In this document: positions 36,866-46,180 of the stretch, piece by piece
How positions within the stretch are numbered: position 1 is the first letter of the stretch
Layout: the number at the start of each line of letters is the position of its first letter
Assembly (NCBI RefSeq): GCF_049319665.1
Contig: NZ_JBMOUD010000005.1
Coordinates: forward strand, 1 to 64,000
Direction: 5' to 3'
DNA length: 64,000 nt
From: JBMOUD01 sp049319665
Lineage (GTDB): Bacteria > Pseudomonadota > Gammaproteobacteria > Enterobacterales > Enterobacteriaceae
Position numbers and translations under genes: made by a program
The notes under the pieces: generated by a model
Told to the model about the DNA's origin: nothing
What the model saw: only the letters and a program-made list of their open reading frames with translations
Databases searched by the model: none

Positions 36866-37669
36866 TTATTTTTCCTGCTTTTTTATCTGCTGCCAGGCTT
36901 CTTCCATCTGTTCTAGCGTAGCATTTTCCATCGTTAATCCGCGGTCGTGGATAATTTGTTCAACCTGACGAAAACGACGCTCAAATTTACGGTTAGCGGC
37001 CTGTAGTGCATTTTCAGCCTTATGCCCTAAATGACGGGATAAGTTTACTGTGGCAAACAGTAAATCACCGATCTCTTCACCCAGTTTCTCTTCGTCGATC
37101 ACCGCCTGACGGGCTTCAAACATCACTTCATCGATCTCTTCATAAACTTTGTCGAGCACCGGGCCAAGTGTGGTCCAATCAAAACCCACGCTCGCGCAGC
37201 GTTTCTGGATCTTGTGGGCTTTCATCAACGCAGGCAACGCAACGGGGATATCATCGAGCGCAGAGTAAAGTGACTTATCGGCGCGTTCACGCGCTTTAGT
37301 TTTCTCCCAGTTACCGCCCAACTGAGCACTATCTAAAACCGTTTTCTCTGCACCATCTGCAGCAAAAATATGTGGATGACGGCGCTCGAGTTTATCGGCA
37401 ATCGAGGTGCAAATGTCGTCAAAGTTAAACAGCCCTTGTTCACTGCCCATCTGCGCGTAAAACACCACCTGAAATAGCAAATCGCCCAACTCATCACGCA
37501 AATCACCGTAATCCTGACGTTGGATAGCATCCAGCACTTCGTAGGTTTCTTCCAACGTATAAGGGGCGATGGTTTCGAAGGTTTGTACTTTATCCCAAGC
37601 ACAGCCAAGATCCGGATCGCGTAAGGTTTTCATCACACCGAGCAGGCGTTGTAACGGGGAAAGAGTCAT
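36866..37669 (-). CDS. mazG: Nucleoside triphosphate pyrophosphohydrolase MazG
   Basis: Hydrolyses NTPs to NMPs and pyrophosphate; in E. coli it also lowers ppGpp during starvation. It has 267 residues with two MazG repeats, seen as EETYEVLDAI with ELGDLLFQVVFYAQ in the first and EEIDEVMFEARQ with EEIGDLLFATVNL in the second. It lies downstream of relA on the same strand, separated by a terminator split by a YPAL element. Confidence 0.95.
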   Translation of the reverse strand: MTLSPLQRLLGVMKTLRDPDLGCAWDKVQTFETIAPYTLEETYEVLDAIQRQDYGDLRDELGDLLFQVVFYAQMGSEQGLFNFDDICTSIADKLERRHPHIFAADGAEKTVLDSAQLGGNWEKTKARERADKSLYSALDDIPVALPALMKAHKIQKRCASVGFDWTTLGPVLDKVYEEIDEVMFEARQAVIDEEKLGEEIGDLLFATVNLSRHLGHKAENALQAANRKFERRFRQVEQIIHDRGLTMENATLEQMEEAWQQIKKQEK

Positions 37670-37750
37670 AAAGGGTCCAACTTTTTAGTATTTAGAAAAA
37701 ATAAACCGCCACATTTTCCAATCGATGTGGTTGACGAGCAGGCAGTAAAA

Positions 37751-37915
37751 AGCCCGACTAGCGGGCTCAGACTGCTGACAAAGTCGGTTATTAGGGAAAG
37801 TAAGGCGTTGGGGTCGTAGCGAGCTTGCTCGCCGGAGCGCCCCTAGCTTTACTAAACCCGGGTATCTCGATATCGAAGACAACTTTGTCATCAAACTCAG
37901 CCCGACTAGCGGGCT
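37751..37915 (-). mobile_element. YPAL-type miniature insertion in the relA terminator
   Basis: A palindromic core (37768-37898) starts near GCTGACAAAGTCGG and ends ACTTTGTCATC, with centre AGCGAGC/GCTCGC. It is flanked by direct copies of AGCCCGACTAGCGGGCT at 37751-37767 and 37899-37915. Each copy is a terminator stem; only the left one has a T run on the minus strand. YPAL elements are known from yersiniae to insert in terminator-like sequences with target duplications. A near copy lies at 55868-56037. Confidence 0.88.
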
Positions 37916-37928
37916 TTTTCTATCACAT

Positions 37929-40166
37929 TTAGCTGCCGTGTAAGCGCTTGGCTTCGATGACATCCGGCAGTTGGTTGAGCTTGGCAATAACCCGACTTAA
38001 CACCTGCGGATTGTAGATTTCAATATCCATATCGATAGTCGCCAACTGCTTTTTAGTATCGCTGCGGCTGGCAACACCGAGTACGTTGACTTTTTCATTA
38101 GCCAAAATCGTGGTGATATCTCGCAGCAACCCGCTTCTGTCGTTGGCAATCACACGCAATACTAATGAGTACCCGCTGGAGTAGCTTTCCCCCCACACCG
38201 CATCGACAATACGTTCAGGCGCGTGAGATTTCAGATCCTCAAGCTGATCACAATCGGCACGGTGGATCGAGATTCCTCGGCCTTGGGTAATAAAACCGAC
38301 GATCTCATCGCCTGGGATCGGCTGACAGCAGCGCGCAATGTGGTGCATCAGATTACCTACGCCTTCCACGACAACGCGGCCATTATCTTTGCTGCGCGTC
38401 GGTGGTCGTGTAGTTTTCTGAGTCAGTTGGCGCAATGCTGCGTTATCCAACTCCTCTGCGCTCGGCTTTTTCAACTGTGATTGCAGGTAATTCGCCATCT
38501 GGTTGACGCGGATATCACCGTTACCAATCGCTGCCAATACTTCATCCAGCGAGTTAACGTTGTAACGCGGCATCAGCAGCTTTTCAGCATCTTTCAGACT
38601 GATATCCAAACGATCGAGTTCATCGTCGAGGATCTGTCGCCCAGCCAAAATATTTTTATCGCGATCCTGCTTACGGAACCAGTTTTGGATCTTCGAGCGT
38701 CCGCGGCTGGTCGTAATGTACCCCAAACTTGGGTTTAGCCAATCGCGGCTTGGATTCGGATGCTTCTGGGTGATGATATCGATCTGGTCACCCATTTGTA
38801 ATTGGTAGCTGAACGGGACAATACGCCCACCGATCTTGGCACCAATACAACGATGTCCGATGTCACTATGAATATGATACGCAAAGTCCAACGGCGTCGA
38901 GCCCATAGGCAAATCGATCACATCACCTTTTGGTGTAAAGACATAAACGCGATCGTCGAAGACCTGGCTGCGAACTTCGTCGAGCATTTCGCCGGAATCG
39001 GACATCTCTTCTTGCCAGGCGATAAGCTTACGTAGCCAGGCAATACGCCCTTCGTAGCTACCACTTCGACCGCCAGGTACGGCTGTCCCTTCTTTATATT
39101 TCCAGTGCGCGGCAACGCCTAACTCGGCATCTTCATGCATTTGCCGGGTACGAATCTGCACTTCCAGCGTTTTACCACGCGGGCCGAGTACCACTGTGTG
39201 AATTGATTGGTAGCCGTTAGGTTTCGGGTTAGCAACGTAGTCGTCAAATTCATCGGGCAGATGACGAAAATGCGTATGCACAATCCCCAATGCGGCATAA
39301 CAGTCTTGCAAACGCTCCACGACGATACGCACAGCGCGTACATCAAATAACTCATCAAAAGAGAGCGATTTTTTCTGCATCTTGCGCCAGATGCTATAGA
39401 TATGTTTCGGGCGGCCATAAACTTCAACCTTAATGCCCTCTTCCACCATGTCTTTGCGCACAGTAGAAACGAAATCATCAATATAGTGCTCACGGTCAAT
39501 ACGACGCTCGTGCAGCAGTTTGGCGATGCGCTTGTATTCATCTGGATGCAAATAACGGAAACAGAAATCCTCCAGCTCCCATTTGAGCTGGCCGATACCT
39601 AAACGGTTAGCCAGAGGCGCATAGATATTGGTACATTCTTTGGCCGCCAGAACACGCTCTTCTTCCGGCGCATCTTTTACTTCACGTAGATGAGCAATAC
39701 GTTCAGCCAGTTTCAGCACGACGCAGCGGAAATCTTCCACCATCGCCAGCAACATGCGGCGAACGTTATCAACCTGCTCAGATCCCATCGAATCATTTTG
39801 CGTGGCTTTCAACTGACGAATAGCATCCATATCACGGACGCCATGCACCAAATCTGTGATGCTCTTGCCAAATTCTTGATTTAGCGTTTCTTCGTCAATA
39901 ACGCCATCATTAACCAACGGGAACAGTAATGCTGCACGCATACTGTCGAGATCCATACTCAGAGTAGAGAGGATCTCGACCATTTCCAAACCACGCCACA
40001 ACAGCAGGGAAGCATTATCATGCCCCTGAGTTTGTTGTTCGCAGTAACGCCAGGTTTCGGCTAAACGCTCACATGATTCCTGGCTGGCAATGCCTAATGT
40101 CGTAATCCACTCGTCGAGCGCAAACTCGCCAGCCGTATTCAAATGCGCACTTCTTACCGCAACCAT
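37929..40166 (-). CDS. relA: (p)ppGpp synthetase I RelA
   Basis: The ribosome-associated stringent-response enzyme, making pppGpp from GTP and ATP when uncharged tRNA enters the A site. It has 745 residues: a degenerate N-terminal hydrolase domain, the synthetase (YGRPKHIYSIWRKMQ, ANPKPNGYQSIHTVV, LEVQIRTRQMHEDAE), a TGS domain (DRVYVFTPKGDVIDLP) and a C-terminal ACT domain (ANDRSGLLRDITTILANE). The hydrolase metal HD pair is absent, separating it from SpoT. Its terminator region holds a YPAL. Confidence 0.97.
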   Translation of the reverse strand: MVAVRSAHLNTAGEFALDEWITTLGIASQESCERLAETWRYCEQQTQGHDNASLLLWRGLEMVEILSTLSMDLDSMRAALLFPLVNDGVIDEETLNQEFGKSITDLVHGVRDMDAIRQLKATQNDSMGSEQVDNVRRMLLAMVEDFRCVVLKLAERIAHLREVKDAPEEERVLAAKECTNIYAPLANRLGIGQLKWELEDFCFRYLHPDEYKRIAKLLHERRIDREHYIDDFVSTVRKDMVEEGIKVEVYGRPKHIYSIWRKMQKKSLSFDELFDVRAVRIVVERLQDCYAALGIVHTHFRHLPDEFDDYVANPKPNGYQSIHTVVLGPRGKTLEVQIRTRQMHEDAELGVAAHWKYKEGTAVPGGRSGSYEGRIAWLRKLIAWQEEMSDSGEMLDEVRSQVFDDRVYVFTPKGDVIDLPMGSTPLDFAYHIHSDIGHRCIGAKIGGRIVPFSYQLQMGDQIDIITQKHPNPSRDWLNPSLGYITTSRGRSKIQNWFRKQDRDKNILAGRQILDDELDRLDISLKDAEKLLMPRYNVNSLDEVLAAIGNGDIRVNQMANYLQSQLKKPSAEELDNAALRQLTQKTTRPPTRSKDNGRVVVEGVGNLMHHIARCCQPIPGDEIVGFITQGRGISIHRADCDQLEDLKSHAPERIVDAVWGESYSSGYSLVLRVIANDRSGLLRDITTILANEKVNVLGVASRSDTKKQLATIDMDIEIYNPQVLSRVIAKLNQLPDVIEAKRLHGS

Positions 40167-40266
40167 ATCTTCTCCCTACATTCACCCAATGCACTTCACG
40201 CACCAGATTGGTCGATATACTCATCGTCCTTCAACATACAGGATATTGACGGCCTGTACCTTAAAC

Positions 40267-41610
40267 TTACTCGAGTATAAACAGCGCCATCGATTCCAGG
40301 TGCCCGGTATGCGGAAACATATCCAACATACGCACCTCGGCTAATCGATAACCCGCCTGCAATAAAATTTTGCTGTCCCGTGCCAACGTTGTTGGGTTAC
40401 ATGATACGTAAACCACACGCTGCGGATTAAGCTTAATTATATGCGACATCACACCCGCTGCTCCCGCACGCGCCGGATCCAATAAAATTTTATTGAAACC
40501 CTGCTGTGCCCAAGGCTGACGGCTGACATCGTCTTCTAAATTCTCATGGAAGAAAGAGACGTTAGATAAATGATTCCGCCGGGCATTATCTTGCCCATTC
40601 GCTACCAACGTAGCAACACCTTCTACCCCAACAACGTGCTTTGCGCGACGGGCTAAAGGTAGTGTGAAATTCCCCATGCCGCAAAACAGGTCTAATACGC
40701 GATCTTCGGGCTCGATATTTAACCATTCAATCGCCTGCGCAACCATTTGCTGATTGACCGCATCGTTAACCTGAATGAAATCACGCGGGTTGAACTGTAA
40801 GCCTAGACCGTCAACTTGATAAAAAGGTTCATCCCCGCAAAGTTTTTCAATTTCATCACTTTGTGGTGCTAAAAACAGGATCACTGAATGCGTTGTGGCA
40901 AAACGTTGCAAACGTTCAGTATCCATTTGGCTGAGTGGGTCTAAATGCCGTAAAACAACAACGGGGCCATTTTCAGCCAGCACCATCTCTACATGCCCAA
41001 GACGTTTGAGCGCATCTAAAGAACTCAAACATTGATGTAAAGGAACAAGTAATTGATCTAATTCAGGGCGCAGCACCGGGCAATGACGAATACTCACTAA
41101 GTCATTCGAACCTTCCTGACGAAAGCCCATTAACAAAGTGTCAGTCGCCACTGGCTTACCTTTTTGTGACTTGAGCACGGAAAGCTGCAATCCCAGTCTT
41201 GCTCGTCTGCGATAACCATAATCAGGCCCAGCAATGACGGCAGCGGGTTCTGCTGTTATACCTGTTTCTTGAGCAATCAACCGCAACAATGACGCAGATT
41301 TGCTACGCTGTTGTAGTTCGATGCTCGCGTGCTGCTGTTGACAGCCGCCACAGACAGAAAAATGTGGGCAAGCAGGTTTTACGCGCTGCTCACTACTGCT
41401 CAATAAACGCGTTAGGCGCCCCTTAGAAAAGTGGCGTTTATCTTCAGTGAGCATAACTTCAGCCTGTTCACCGGGTAATAACCCGCTGACAAAAACTGCT
41501 TTGCCATTATGCCGCGCGACTCCCTGCCCAAAAGCATCGAGGTCAGTCGCGGTGACTGTTATTGTTTGCCGGGTCGTCTTACGCCGGTTAGGAGAGTAGA
41601 ATTGGGCCAT
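40267..41610 (-). CDS. rlmD: 23S rRNA (uracil-1939-C5)-methyltransferase RlmD
   Basis: An SAM-dependent rRNA methyltransferase of 447 residues (also called rumA). An N-terminal TRAM domain precedes the iron-sulphur cysteines in CPHFSVCGGCQQQH. The C-terminal Rossmann part has DLFCGMGNFTLPLA, LLDPARAGA and the catalytic Cys in VYVSCNPTTLARD. The start MAQFYSPNRRKTTRQ matches E. coli; upstream ATGs at 41634 and 41724 overlap the divergent barA. Confidence 0.96.
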   Translation of the reverse strand: MAQFYSPNRRKTTRQTITVTATDLDAFGQGVARHNGKAVFVSGLLPGEQAEVMLTEDKRHFSKGRLTRLLSSSEQRVKPACPHFSVCGGCQQQHASIELQQRSKSASLLRLIAQETGITAEPAAVIAGPDYGYRRRARLGLQLSVLKSQKGKPVATDTLLMGFRQEGSNDLVSIRHCPVLRPELDQLLVPLHQCLSSLDALKRLGHVEMVLAENGPVVVLRHLDPLSQMDTERLQRFATTHSVILFLAPQSDEIEKLCGDEPFYQVDGLGLQFNPRDFIQVNDAVNQQMVAQAIEWLNIEPEDRVLDLFCGMGNFTLPLARRAKHVVGVEGVATLVANGQDNARRNHLSNVSFFHENLEDDVSRQPWAQQGFNKILLDPARAGAAGVMSHIIKLNPQRVVYVSCNPTTLARDSKILLQAGYRLAEVRMLDMFPHTGHLESMALFILE

Positions 41611-41675
41611 ATTGTCGTTTGCACACTGGTTCATTAAGCTTACGTCAGCTGCCAATTCTCCCACATTGGAACCCC

Positions 41676-44420
41676 ATGACCAAATACAGCCTTCGTGCAC
41701 GGATGATGATTTTGATTTTGGCACCGACTTTACTGATCGGTTTGCTACTTAGCACCTTCTTTGTGGTGCATCGTTATAACGAATTGCAAAAACAAATCAT
41801 CGAATCAGGCGCCAGTATTATTGAGCCGCTCGCGGTAGCCAGTGAATATGGCATGACCTTTCGTGAGCACGATCCGGTCACCAGATTGATTGACCGTTTG
41901 CACCGTACTCACTCTGATATTGTTCGAGCGATCAGTGTATACGACGCCGATAACAAACTTTTTGCTTCATCAAACGCATTGCGCGATCGCCGTTTATTGC
42001 AGATAGAGGCCGGCAGAAAAATCCCGGTTAAATTAGACCGCGAACAATTTGGTGATGTGCTGGTATTGCGCACGCCGATTGTGGCGGAGAACTATACGAC
42101 CGAAGATGACAATGCTTTCCAAATTTCACCACAGCATAATCTCGGTTATATCGCCATCGAGTTGGATCTCAAAGCCGTTCGTTTGCAGCAATATCAAGAA
42201 GCATTCATCTCGACGATGATGCTATTGGTGTGTCTGCTAATCGCCACGCTGTTCGCCTATCGATTAGTGCGTGATGTGACAGGCCCAATCCGCAATATGG
42301 TCAACACCGTTGACCGTATTCGTCGTGGGCAATTGGACAGCCGTGTCGAAGGGAATATGCTCGGTGAGTTGAATATGCTGAAAAACGGCATTAACTCGAT
42401 GGCAATGTCATTAACGGCTTATCACGAAGAAGTGCAGCAAAATATCGATCAAGCCACCTCGGATCTGCGCGAAACGCTAGAACAGATGGAAATCCAGAAC
42501 GTCGAACTCGATTTAGCTAAAAAACGCGCTCAAGAAGCCGCGCGTATTAAATCCGAGTTCCTGGCAAATATGTCGCATGAGCTGCGAACGCCACTTAACG
42601 GCGTAATAGGATTCACCCGCCAGACGTTAAAAACTCAGCTATCGCCGACGCAAACTGATTATCTGCAAACCATTGAACGCTCAGCAAATAATCTATTAAC
42701 CATCATTAACGATGTCCTCGACTTCTCGAAACTAGAAGCGGGCAAATTGGTGTTGGAGCATATTCCATTCTCATTACGAGAAATGCTTGATGAAGTGCTG
42801 ATCTTGCTGGCACATTCCGCTCATGAAAAAGGGCTGGAAGTGACTATCAATGTACATAATAACGTGCCGGAAAACCTCTTCGGTGATCCGATGCGTTTGC
42901 AGCAAGTTGTCACTAACTTGCTGGGTAATGCCATTAAATTTACTGAAAATGGCAACATTGATATTAATGTCGAGTTACGCTCACTCAACAATCAACAAGT
43001 CGAGTTAGAAGTACAGATTCACGATACTGGCATCGGTATTTCAGAACGTCAGCAATCACAGCTTTTCCAGGCTTTCCGTCAAGCGGATGCCAGCATTACT
43101 CGTCGACACGGCGGAACCGGACTGGGTCTGGTTATCACCCAACGACTGGTGAAAGAAATGGGCGGAGATATTAGCTTCTATAGCCAAATAAACCGCGGCT
43201 CAACCTTCTGGTTCCACATCACGCTGGAACTCAATAGCAACTATCACAGCACCCCACTGCTGATGGATAATCTGGTCGGCAAACGTCTGGCTTATATTGA
43301 AGCGAATACTGCAGCGACAAAATGTACGCTCGAAATGTTGAGCAAAACCCCGCTAGATATTGCTCAGTACACCAATATTTCCTTGCTGCCAAAAGAGCAC
43401 TATGACGTTATTTTATACGGCATTCCGATTCGCATAAACCAACAGCTTGCGGAGTATCAAGCGGCGATAGAACAGCTAATGGAAATAAGTGACAAGCTCA
43501 TCCTTGCCCTGCCGAGCCAATTCCAGATTTATGCCGATCAGCTAAAAACGCAGGGGGTATATGCTTGTATTATTAAGCCAATCTCTAGCGTGCGGTTACT
43601 GCCTTATTTACTCGCACCGCGAGAAGGCTCGCCAGAAAAAACATTCAAAGAAGCACGCTTACCACTCACCGCAATGGCAGTAGACGATAACCCGGCGAAC
43701 TTAAAGCTGATAGGTACGTTACTCGAAGAATTGGTTGAGCATACATTGCTGTGCCACAGTGGTGAGGAAGCTATAGAAATGGCCCGCGACCGCGATCTCG
43801 ATATCATTTTGATGGATATTCAGATGCCGAAGATTGACGGCATTCGTACCAGCGAGTTAATTCATCAAATTCCAAGGCACATCAATACGCCAATTGTTGC
43901 CGTCACCGCACACTCACTTAGTAGCGAGCGGGAACAGCTACTAAAAATGGGAATGGAAGATTATTTGGCAAAACCCATTGATGAAGAGATGTTAAAACGC
44001 GTGGTAATGCGTCGTTACTCAACGCAAGAACCTATAGTACAAACGCAGGCCCCGGCACACTTACCAGAAGAAAATAACAAACCTCTCATCACTCTCGATT
44101 GGGATTTAGCACTGCGCCAATCAGCCAATAAGGCTGATTTAGCGAAAGATTTATTGCAGATGCTGGTCGAGTTTTTACCGCAAGTTGTCAGTCGAGTTGA
44201 AGCCATTTTACAAGGCAAGCCAGACGATGATATTGAAGCACTGATCCATAAACTCCACGGCAGTTGTAGCTATAGCGGTGTACCTCGTTTGAAAGAGTCG
44301 TGCCGTTATCTCGAGCAACAATTGCGTCACCATGTGCCGCTCATCGATCTCGAGCCAGAATGGCTGGAATTACTTGATGAAATAGAAAGTGTTACGCAGG
44401 CGGCGAAAGACTATTTATAA
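41676..44420 (+). CDS. barA: Hybrid sensor histidine kinase BarA
   Basis: A tripartite membrane sensor of 914 residues that phosphorylates the UvrY response regulator and so drives Csr small RNAs. Order: transmembrane helix (MMILILAPTLLIGLLLSTFF), periplasmic domain, second helix, HAMP, histidine kinase (NMSHELRTPLNGV, His301), ATPase domain (GTGLGLVITQR), receiver (DIILMDIQMPKIDG, Asp714) and HPt (LIHKLHGSC, His858). All phosphorylation residues are present. The start matches E. coli and the gene is divergent from rlmD. Confidence 0.97.
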   Translation: MTKYSLRARMMILILAPTLLIGLLLSTFFVVHRYNELQKQIIESGASIIEPLAVASEYGMTFREHDPVTRLIDRLHRTHSDIVRAISVYDADNKLFASSNALRDRRLLQIEAGRKIPVKLDREQFGDVLVLRTPIVAENYTTEDDNAFQISPQHNLGYIAIELDLKAVRLQQYQEAFISTMMLLVCLLIATLFAYRLVRDVTGPIRNMVNTVDRIRRGQLDSRVEGNMLGELNMLKNGINSMAMSLTAYHEEVQQNIDQATSDLRETLEQMEIQNVELDLAKKRAQEAARIKSEFLANMSHELRTPLNGVIGFTRQTLKTQLSPTQTDYLQTIERSANNLLTIINDVLDFSKLEAGKLVLEHIPFSLREMLDEVLILLAHSAHEKGLEVTINVHNNVPENLFGDPMRLQQVVTNLLGNAIKFTENGNIDINVELRSLNNQQVELEVQIHDTGIGISERQQSQLFQAFRQADASITRRHGGTGLGLVITQRLVKEMGGDISFYSQINRGSTFWFHITLELNSNYHSTPLLMDNLVGKRLAYIEANTAATKCTLEMLSKTPLDIAQYTNISLLPKEHYDVILYGIPIRINQQLAEYQAAIEQLMEISDKLILALPSQFQIYADQLKTQGVYACIIKPISSVRLLPYLLAPREGSPEKTFKEARLPLTAMAVDDNPANLKLIGTLLEELVEHTLLCHSGEEAIEMARDRDLDIILMDIQMPKIDGIRTSELIHQIPRHINTPIVAVTAHSLSSEREQLLKMGMEDYLAKPIDEEMLKRVVMRRYSTQEPIVQTQAPAHLPEENNKPLITLDWDLALRQSANKADLAKDLLQMLVEFLPQVVSRVEAILQGKPDDDIEALIHKLHGSCSYSGVPRLKESCRYLEQQLRHHVPLIDLEPEWLELLDEIESVTQAAKDYL

Positions 44421-44460
44421 GGCAAACTGCCTGAGTACAATATCAAAAATTGAATAAAAT

Positions 44461-44490
44461 AAGGCACGCTATCGCGTGCCTTATTTTTAT
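44461..44490 (+). terminator. barA terminator
   Basis: AAGGCACGC-TATC-GCGTGCCTT followed by ATTTTTAT, 40 bases past the barA stop; it may also stop the convergent degP transcript. Confidence 0.88.
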
Positions 44491-44532
44491 CATGTGGGCC
44501 AGAATCAGCCCGCCATTAATCTTGCTGCGCGA

Positions 44533-45969
44533 TTACTGTGCCAGCAAGTAGATTGAGGTATCACCACGCTGAATATCCAGCGCCAGAACAGAAGGTTTGG
44601 CATCGAGGATTTTGCGTAATTCACCAAGATTTTCGACTTTCTGCTGGTTCACACCCAGGATAACATCACCTTTCTTCAGACCAACGCGAGCCGCTCTTGA
44701 ACCTGGTTTCACGTTATCAACTTTAACGCCTTTCTGACCATTAGCATCAGAGTTCGACAATTCAGCACCTTCGATACCGGTGTAGATATTGCCAGAATCA
44801 ATCTGTGGCGCTTGGCTGCTTTGCTGCAAAGTTACTTCAACGTTGACTGGTTTACCGTTACGCAGCAGGCCCAAGTTGATTTTCGAGCCAACCGGCATCG
44901 TACCAATATCTGCGCGGAAAGAGGCGAAGCTGCTAATAGCCTTACCATTCATGCTAACAATCACGTCGCCCGCTTTAATACCGGCTTTCTCTGCCGAAGA
45001 TTTTGGCAGAACCTGGCTGATAAAGGCACCGCGTTGCGCGTCAACATTCATTGCTTTCGCCAGCTCAGAGTTGAGCTCGGTTCCCATGATGCCAAGCTCG
45101 CCGCGTTTAACCTGACCAAATTCGATCATCTGTTTAGACAGGTTTTGCACCATGTTACTTGGGATAGCAAAGCCGATACCGATGTTACCACCATCTGGAG
45201 CCAGAATTGCCGTGTTCAAACCAATCAGCTCGCCGTTGAGGTTAACCAATGCACCGCCGGAGTTACCACGGTTGATTGCCGCATCGGTCTGGATAAAGTT
45301 TTCATAATTTTCGATGTTCAGGCCGCTACGTCCCAGCGCAGAAACAATACCTGAAGTCGCCGTTTCACCGAGCCCGTAAGGGTTGCCGATAGCTACGGTG
45401 TAATCACCGACGCGCAACTGTTCGGAATCTGCAATCTTAATTGCAGTCAGGTTTTTAGCCCCAATCAGCTGGATCACCGCGATATCTGAACGCGGATCTT
45501 TGCCGATGACTTTTGCATCAAAACGACGACCATCATTCAGCTGAACGTGGATCTTATCAGCATTCTCAACCACGTGGTTATTGGTCACGACATAGCCTTT
45601 ATCGGCATCGATAATCACGCCAGAACCCAATGCTTGGAAATCTTGTTTGGCAGGGGCTGCCTGACCATCACCACCGCCCTGCTGGCAAACTGGTGAACCT
45701 TGGAATGGAGAACCATCTTGGCAAAGTGGTGAATTCTCACCGAAGAATTGTTGGAATTGTTGCCCCATCCGTGGCGTTTTGACCGGAGCGCTGCCTTCTA
45801 CATTGATACTCACTACAGAGGGCATGACTTTCGCCAGCATTGGCGCAAGGCTCGGCACTTGCGTTGAGCTAGAAGAAGCCGTTTCAGCTGCAAATGCCGA
45901 TGAAACTGGCGCCACAGCCATACCGATACTAAGCGCAAGTGCGCTGAGGAATAGAGTAGTTTTTTTCAT
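44533..45969 (-). CDS. degP: Periplasmic serine protease/chaperone DegP
   Basis: Degrades misfolded envelope proteins at high temperature. It has 478 residues. A signal peptide is cleaved near SSAFAAET. The catalytic triad is His in VVTNNHVVENAD, Asp in DPRSDIAVIQ and Ser in NRGNSGGALVN; two PDZ domains follow. The LA loop with the PLCQDGSPFQGSPVCQ cysteine pair marks DegP rather than DegQ. A sigma-E promoter precedes it. Confidence 0.97.
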   Translation of the reverse strand: MKKTTLFLSALALSIGMAVAPVSSAFAAETASSSSTQVPSLAPMLAKVMPSVVSINVEGSAPVKTPRMGQQFQQFFGENSPLCQDGSPFQGSPVCQQGGGDGQAAPAKQDFQALGSGVIIDADKGYVVTNNHVVENADKIHVQLNDGRRFDAKVIGKDPRSDIAVIQLIGAKNLTAIKIADSEQLRVGDYTVAIGNPYGLGETATSGIVSALGRSGLNIENYENFIQTDAAINRGNSGGALVNLNGELIGLNTAILAPDGGNIGIGFAIPSNMVQNLSKQMIEFGQVKRGELGIMGTELNSELAKAMNVDAQRGAFISQVLPKSSAEKAGIKAGDVIVSMNGKAISSFASFRADIGTMPVGSKINLGLLRNGKPVNVEVTLQQSSQAPQIDSGNIYTGIEGAELSNSDANGQKGVKVDNVKPGSRAARVGLKKGDVILGVNQQKVENLGELRKILDAKPSVLALDIQRGDTSIYLLAQ

Positions 45970-46037
45970 CAGTCAAAATCTCTTTAAATTAATAATGGCG
46001 ACAAAATACTTGCCACCTTGCCAGGTATTGGTGTTAC

Positions 46038-46064
46038 TGAGATTTAATTAATCACCTGAAGTTC
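46038..46064 (-). promoter_or_regulatory. Sigma-E promoter of degP
   Basis: On the minus strand GAACTT (46059-46064), a 16-base spacer and TCTCA (46038-46042) match the sigma-E consensus GAACTT-N16-TCTGA, with one mismatch in the -10. The GAACTTCAGG run is also found in the E. coli degP promoter. Confidence 0.75.
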
Positions 46065-46180
46065 ATAATTCGTCGATCTGACAATGGTAAAAAATTATTG
46101 GAGATATTTACAAATGGGCATTTTTTAACCAGCACAAGTCAGACCGATAATTCACCTAAAAAATAAAAGCCTCCTTTGCT

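Noticed and set aside
38481..38738. Plus-strand frame opposite relA
   Set aside because: It lies entirely within the well-supported relA gene.
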